Positions 59,628 through 64,000 of a stretch of DNA of 64,000 nt are shown here, in pieces. The stretch covers positions 10,516,099 to 10,580,098 of the forward strand of contig CM077827.1 of the NCBI GenBank assembly GCA_039720395.1, read 5' to 3'. Source of the DNA: Liquidambar formosana (lineage: Eukaryota > Streptophyta > Magnoliopsida > Saxifragales > Altingiaceae). The translations under genes were made by a program, and so were the position numbers. A model generated the notes under the pieces. That model was given only the letters and a program-made list of their open reading frames with translations, had not been told where the DNA came from and did not search any database. How positions within the stretch are numbered: position 1 is the first letter of the stretch; each line of letters begins with the position of its first letter.

Positions 59628-59764
59628 TGTTAAGAGTATTAGTAGGGGTATTTCTATACTTTCTCCATATGATATAATATATAATAGGCTGGTCTGACTA
59701 TTCTAGGTTAAGCAGCCTTTTCTCTCTTCCTAATCTCTTCTCTTCCTATTCTATAACACGATCA
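59628..59764 (+). repeat. 3' LTR of copia element 1
   Basis: 137 bp, TGTTAAGAG to CGATCA, directly after the polypurine tract. Pairs with 55686-55822. Confidence 0.93.
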
Positions 59765-60822
59765 ATAGGGTCAATTTCACATTCCACCCCCGGTCGGGTG
59801 GTGGGGCCCTGGGAACTTCAAAGCTGAACAAATAACTTCTTGAATTATTTAGGTGGTTTTCCCACTAATGGAAATGATTGAATGACCCATCTACCAATGG
59901 TCTTATATTAACAAAATTTTCAATTCTGGTATTAAAAATTGTGATTGTATTTAAATATAAAAAGCAATATATTTTAGAGAGAGAGAGGAAGATAGGGTAG
60001 CTGTACCAATCCGGCCATACAAGTCTGGCCATATTAGTTAGGGAAAGAGAGAAAAAGGAGAGTGAAGAGGAAAAAGAAAGAGAAGTAAAAATGGGAAGAA
60101 ATAGAAAAAGGAAAGAAAGAAAGGAGGAAAAAAAAAAAGAATCAACTGTTTTCTTGTCATCTTCTCTACCAAGTAGCAACTCATTGCTGGAAAATGACCA
60201 CCATATCTCCCTCTATCTCTTTGAAACGAACCCAGCTCACCACCTCTATTTCATCAAACCAAACTCAAACAGCCCCATCTTCACTCAACCTCCGTCATTC
60301 CATCTTTACATCTATCTACCATTCCATTAACACCCTCATTAATCTCCAATTTCTGGCAATGATATGCAGTACAGCCACACCAAATAAGCCCCACCTTCAA
60401 TTAACCTCTAATTGAATTCCCATTCTTGATCAAATTCATCCATCATGTTGGCCATTTTGCAGGCCAAGCTGTGCCGCTGAGTCCGTTGACAAGCTGGCAG
60501 TCCATTCCCCTTATTTATTGCATTTAGTTTAGAAATATACAAATCCACACACACATGCGCACAAGCGCACGCACGGCGCGCACACACACACACTATATAT
60601 ATATATAGGTTGATTATCTGTTTGGGTGATGCACCACCAATCTTCACAGGGGGCTTAAGTTCATATAAACTTGACCATGCAGTGGAAGGAGCTTGAAAAA
60701 AACAAAATAAAATTGCAGCTGTTAATCTATTGCAGTGTTGATCAATTCACTCTCTAATTGGGAATGTTCAGCACTCTCATTAGTGCTAAATAGGAATTTC
60801 ATGTTCTCCAAACCAATGGTAT
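59765..60822. other. Between copia element 1 and the TRIM
   Basis: No gene. A purine-rich run lies at 59975-60142, and a (CA)n(AT)n stretch with CGCACGCACGGCGCGCAC at 60548-60606. Short open frames at 60091-60415 are not recognised. Confidence 0.4.
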
Positions 60823-61177
60823 TGTTAAGTTTCCAACCTAAAAGTGTAAGCTATTAGGTGGAGGGCTCAAATAGGATATGAGGCCATAACAAACTTGATT
60901 TTTAGTCGATGTGGGATATGGGACTTGCCAACACTCACCCTCACGTGCAAGTGTATTAAGACAAGAATGGGCCTGGCACTTGGACGACAATGATGACAAT
61001 GAGGACAACAATGGGCATTACGAGTGAATAAGCCCAAGAAAGACGACGCCAACGATGGGCTCGGATATCATATCAAGTTTCCAAACTAACAGCCTAAGTT
61101 GAGGGCCCATAGAGGTATATGAAGCCATAACAAATGCAATAATATTTAGACGATGTGGGTGGTGGGACTTCCTAATG
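60823..61177 (-). mobile_element. TRIM (miniature LTR retrotransposon), 355 bp
   Basis: Two terminal repeats in the same direction, 60823-60933 (111 bp) and 61071-61177 (107 bp), share AAGTTTCCAA, GAGGGC, ATATGA.GCCATAACAAA, CGATGTGGG and GGGACTT. On the minus strand the 61071-61177 copy is the 5' LTR and is followed at once by TGATATCCGAGCCC (61070-61057), matching the tRNA-iMet primer site TGGTATCAGAGC at 10 of 12 positions. A purine-rich CGTGAGGGTGAG lies just before the TGTTGG start of the 3' LTR. The interior is only about 137 bp and non-coding. No clear target duplication. Confidence 0.78.
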
Positions 61178-61369
61178 TGTCAATTTCTAGATGATCCCAA
61201 GGGGCATCAAAGGTGACCATAGAACATCTCATTGACAATGAATGATCATGAAGCAAAGCGATGTGTCAAGGCCCTTCCCTACTCCTTCTAGAGTGGTAAA
61301 ACATTTGATTTAATTCTTGCCAGTGGATTCCAAAACTTTGCTAGCAGCCATGGTTGCCACAGTTACAGC

Positions 61370-61411
<42 letters not shown>

Positions 61412-61463
61412 AATATAAAATAGGGCAAAATTGGTATTAATAGTTTCAAAATACTAGTGGATT
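61178..61463. other. Spacer between TRIM and copia element 2
   Basis: No gene. It holds the long (CA)n run given separately. Nothing else was recognised. Confidence 0.4.
61371..61409. repeat. (AC)19 microsatellite
   Basis: A pure AC run, ending in GCAAATATAAAA. Confidence 0.95.
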
Positions 61464-61661
61464 TGCATAGAAGAAGAAAAAGAAGAAGAAAGAAGAAGAA
61501 GAGAGGAAAAAACTGTAGTTTTTAATAATAGGAAACTAGGGTATTCTTCCTTGTTGCATTGTATTTATACTTATATGTGTACAAAGACAAAAGTACCCCT
61601 TTAGCTTATTAAATAACAATAACATAAGAAATAGAGAGAAAATAATAAACACTTTCCAACA
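61464..61661 (-). repeat. 3' LTR of copia element 2 (tentative end)
   Basis: On the minus strand it begins TGTTGGAAAGTG right after the purine tract GAGGGGGAG. It has TATAAATAC (about 61562-61570) as a likely promoter and then CT- and TTC-rich sequence, ending near TATGCA at 61464. The end is inferred because the matching 5' LTR lies outside the window. Confidence 0.6.
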
Positions 61662-61668
61662 CTCCCCC

Positions 61669-62508
61669 TCAAGCTGGTGAGAAGATATCACATATGCCCA
61701 GCTTGCTCAAGAAAGTATGGAAGATTCTACTCACAACTCCTTTTGTCAAGATATTGGCCAATTGATCCCCTGTTCGAATATAAGGCATGCAGATCACCCC
61801 AGAACTTAATTTCTCCTTAATGAAGTGTTTCTCAATTTCAATGTGCTTGGTCCTATCATGTTGTACCGGATTGTGAGCAATGTTAATTGCAGCTTTATTG
61901 TCACAATACAATTTTATAGGATTATCCGAATGAAAACCAAGTTCTTTCAATAATATCTTCAGCCACAATAATTCATAAACTCCATAAGCCATAGCTCTAA
62001 ACTCCGCCTCAACAATAGATCTAGCCACAACTGCTTGTCTGTTACTTCGCCAATTTACAAGGTTTCTTTCCACAAACGTGCAATAACCAGATGTGGATCT
62101 ATGATCAGTAACTGAGCCAGCCCAATCTGCATCAGTATAAGACTCAACTCTCAAGTGACCATGCTTGGAGAACAACAATCCCTTTCCAGGAGAAGATTTT
62201 AAATAGCGAAGAATACAATTAACTGCTTCCTTATGGGACTCTCGAGGAGAATACATAAACTGGCTTACTAGACTAACCGCACAGGCAATATCTAGGCGAG
62301 TATGGGACAAGTAAATTAATCTACCAACCAACCGTTGATACGTGCATTTGTCCACTAATATGCCTTCACTGTCTTCTCCTAACTTGTAATTCCGTTCCAC
62401 AGGAGTGTCGATAGGTTTGCAACCTAGCATCCCTGTTTCCTTAAGAAGATCTAGGACATACTTTCTCTGTGAGATAAAGATGCCTTTACTAGGATCTAGC
62501 AACCTCAA
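61669..62508 (-). pseudogene. Copia 2 RT C-terminal part and RNase H
   Basis: 279 open codons. They contain ISQRKYVLDLLKETGMLGCK, the P.DTP motif, YQRLVGRLIYLSHTR, DADWAGSVTDHRSTSGYCTF, YCDNKAAINIAHNPVQHDRT and HFIKEKL, and end at the stop just before the polypurine tract. This is the longest unbroken piece of the element, so the copy is fairly young, although a frame break separates it from the catalytic RT part. Confidence 0.9.
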
Positions 62509-63213
62509 TGCTCAGAAAATACTTTAGACTTCCTAGATCCTTTATCTCAAATTCACTGGCAGGATATTTCTTTAGTTTCTGAATTCACCTCATCATCATC
62601 ACCAATTAGCACAATATCATCCACATACACAATAAGAGCTGTAAGCTTCCCTTGTGAAGAATGATTGATAAATAGTGTATGATCTCCCTGTTAAAGTCAC
62701 ACTTCAGCATTGCTCGAGTAAATCTCTCAAACCATGCTCGAAGGGATTGTTTTAACTCGTACAAGGCCTTTTTTAGTTTGCATACCTTCCCACTAGTTGT
62801 AGAACATTCAAAACCAAGAGGCACATCCATATAGACTTCCTCTTTTAGATCTCCACTGGAGAAAAGCATTTTTCACTATCAAACTGGTGGAGAGACCATC
62901 CAAAATTAGCAACAAAAAAAAGTAAGACTCGAATAGAATTCATTTTGGCCTATGGAACAAATGTCTCCTGATAGACAATGCCATAGGTCTATGTGAAACC
63001 TTTTGCTACCAATCTAGCCTTATATTGCTTAATAGAGCCATCAGCCTTATGCTTCACTAGTGAACACCCATTTACATCCAACTGTCTTCTTCTCTTAGGT
63101 AACTCAACTAAATCCCAAGTTCTATTTTTTTGAAGAGCTGTTATCTTTTCGCACATAGCTTCCTTCCATTTAAGATCACCAAATGCATCTTGTAAATTGT
63201 TAGGAGTAGACAC
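62509..63213 (-). pseudogene. Copia 2 RT N-terminal and catalytic part, broken
   Basis: The blocks WKEAMCEKITALQKNRTWDL, KARLVAKGFT, then GDLKEEVYMDVPLGFE and KLKKALYELKQSLRAWFERF appear in different frames. The second part is interrupted near 62690, before the YVDDI-type catalytic motif, which can be read only in another frame near 62625. At least three shifts separate the pieces. Confidence 0.82.
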
Positions 63214-64000
63214 AGAAGATAATTAGGATATAAAGGTACTGAAAGAGGAAAAGAGATTATGATAGGAGACAATGTTGGAAATAGGGTGCTGAGTGCAAGA
63301 TCTAACTCCTTTACGAAGAGCAATAGGAATATCAGAATCATTAACAGGAGGAACTAGAAGTAGATATGTCAATACCTGGCTCCAAGGAAGACGATTGGCT
63401 ATAGGGATGAGAAATGGTCTTATCTTTCTGTCTCTTTAAATAAACCTTCAACTCTATCTGAGGATTGAGCTCCTTGTCAATCTTTTTGTCTGCATGTTCT
63501 TCTAAGCATTGAGATGGGACAGTAACCGAAGTAGAATCAGAGAGCGATATCAAGGATGGAAGCATTTGTGACTTCTCTTTATTGCTCCTCTCCCTTCTAA
63601 AGAGAAGTTTGGGAAAGAGAAAAGTACGGCGCAGATTCAAGGAATGTCACATCCATGGAGACAAATCGCTTCCCCGAGGGAGGATGATAACATTTATACC
63701 CTTTTTGAGTAGGTGAGTATCCTAAGAAAATGCATTTAAGAGCTCGAGGATCTAACTTACTGCGAGCCTGGTCGGGAATATGAACAAAGCAAACACACCC
63801 AAATACACGAGGAGGGACGATAAAGAAACTAGAGGAAGTGAAAGGAGACAAAAGATGAATCGGTGCTTTGTGGTCAAGGACTCTAGAAGGCATCCGATTT
63901 ATTAAATAAGCTGCAATGAGCACTGCATCCCTTCAGTAGGATTTAAGAACATGCATGGAGAACATTAATGCCCTAGCGATCTCAAGAAGATTACGGTTTT
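63214..64000 (-). pseudogene. Copia 2 integrase end and linker, partial
   Basis: The frame at 63923-63597 has YLINRMPSRVLDHKAPIHLL, PPRVFGCVCFVHIPDQ and LDPRALKCIFLGYSPTQKGY, the integrase C-terminal region of copia elements. The Ser- and Pro-rich linker before RT follows at 63640-63214 with overlapping frames. The integrase core would lie beyond 64000. Confidence 0.85.

Larger units (their letters stand above)
55686..59764 (+). mobile_element. Ty1/copia retrotransposon 1, defective
   Basis: 4.08 kb with equal 137-bp LTRs, a primer site TGGTATCAGAGC (55823-55834) directly after the 5' LTR and a purine tract GAGGGGGAAG (59618-59627) before the 3' LTR. Domain order gag, integrase, RT, RNase H is that of copia. 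The interior has a deletion removing late gag and protease, and many stops and frameshifts. The 5-bp flanks (TGGAC and ATAGG) do not match, so either the target duplication has decayed or the ends come from recombination between copies. Confidence 0.93.
61464..64000 (-). mobile_element. Ty1/copia retrotransposon 2, cut by window end
   Basis: The 3' part of a copia element on the minus strand: integrase end, linker, RT, RNase H, purine tract and 3' LTR. It is a different copy from element 1, as LTR and protein sequences differ clearly, and it faces the opposite way. The coding part has frameshifts in RT. The 5' half, 5' LTR and target site lie beyond 64000. Confidence 0.88.

Noticed and set aside
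55686..64000. The two copia elements as one element with inverted halves
   Set aside because: LTRs and protein sequences differ clearly, and each has its own polypurine tract and 3' LTR.
1..64000. CRISPR array, rRNA, tRNA or organellar insert
   Set aside because: No regularly spaced palindromic repeats, no rRNA or tRNA core motifs and no organellar gene clusters were seen. The TGGTATCAGAGC matches are retroelement primer sites, not tRNA genes.

Overview
The window looks like nuclear DNA from a eudicot plant, probably one with a fairly large genome. It is AT-rich. Introns are long and begin with GT and end with AG, and (CT)n/(GA)n leaders are frequent. Copia, gypsy, LINE, Helitron, MITE and TRIM elements are all of plant type. 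There are no bacterial or organellar operons, no rRNA or tRNA genes and no CRISPR array. Protein-coding exons make up only about 4-5% of the sequence.

Region by region. (1) 1-3.4 kb: a non-autonomous Helitron on the minus strand. (2) 3.65-20.5 kb, plus strand: an apparently intact ten-exon gene for an EREX-like PX-domain, coiled-coil protein (729 aa predicted), the RAB5 effector type that acts in vacuolar trafficking. Its introns carry LINE 3' ends, a Stowaway MITE, a foldback MITE, a triplicated segment and a dispersed repeat. (3) 21.75-26.69 kb, minus strand: a complete LTR-retrotransposon frame (two LTRs, a tRNA-iMet primer site, a polypurine tract and a near-match target duplication). Its interior is mostly not gag-pol: it carries a frameshifted fragment of a host PDS5 cohesin-cofactor gene next to a decayed integrase chromodomain end. 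This chimera is the most notable object in the window. (4) 28.2-34.7 kb, minus strand: an apparently intact six-exon adenine phosphoribosyltransferase gene (191 aa) with a TATA box, a dinucleotide-repeat leader and a poly(A) signal. (5) 35-50.5 kb: gene-poor DNA with several MITEs and a CG-rich island (38.7-40.1 kb) carrying a 14-bp palindromic G-box and CGCG boxes but no recognisable gene. (6) 50.6-51.0 kb: a CT-rich leader and one plausible first coding exon whose continuation I could not find. (7) 53-64 kb: a transposon cluster with LTR-like debris, a Ty1/copia element with 137-bp LTRs and a gutted gag-protease region (55.69-59.76 kb, plus), a 355-bp TRIM (60.82-61.18 kb, minus) and the 3' half of a second copia element (61.46-64.0 kb, minus) that runs off the window.

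The two recognisable host genes are independent housekeeping genes, one for endosomal trafficking and one for purine salvage. Nothing suggests that they cooperate. Most of the structure in the window is the history of transposon insertion into their introns and flanks. Splice sites were placed by reading frame, GT-AG ends and remembered family sequence, without transcript data.
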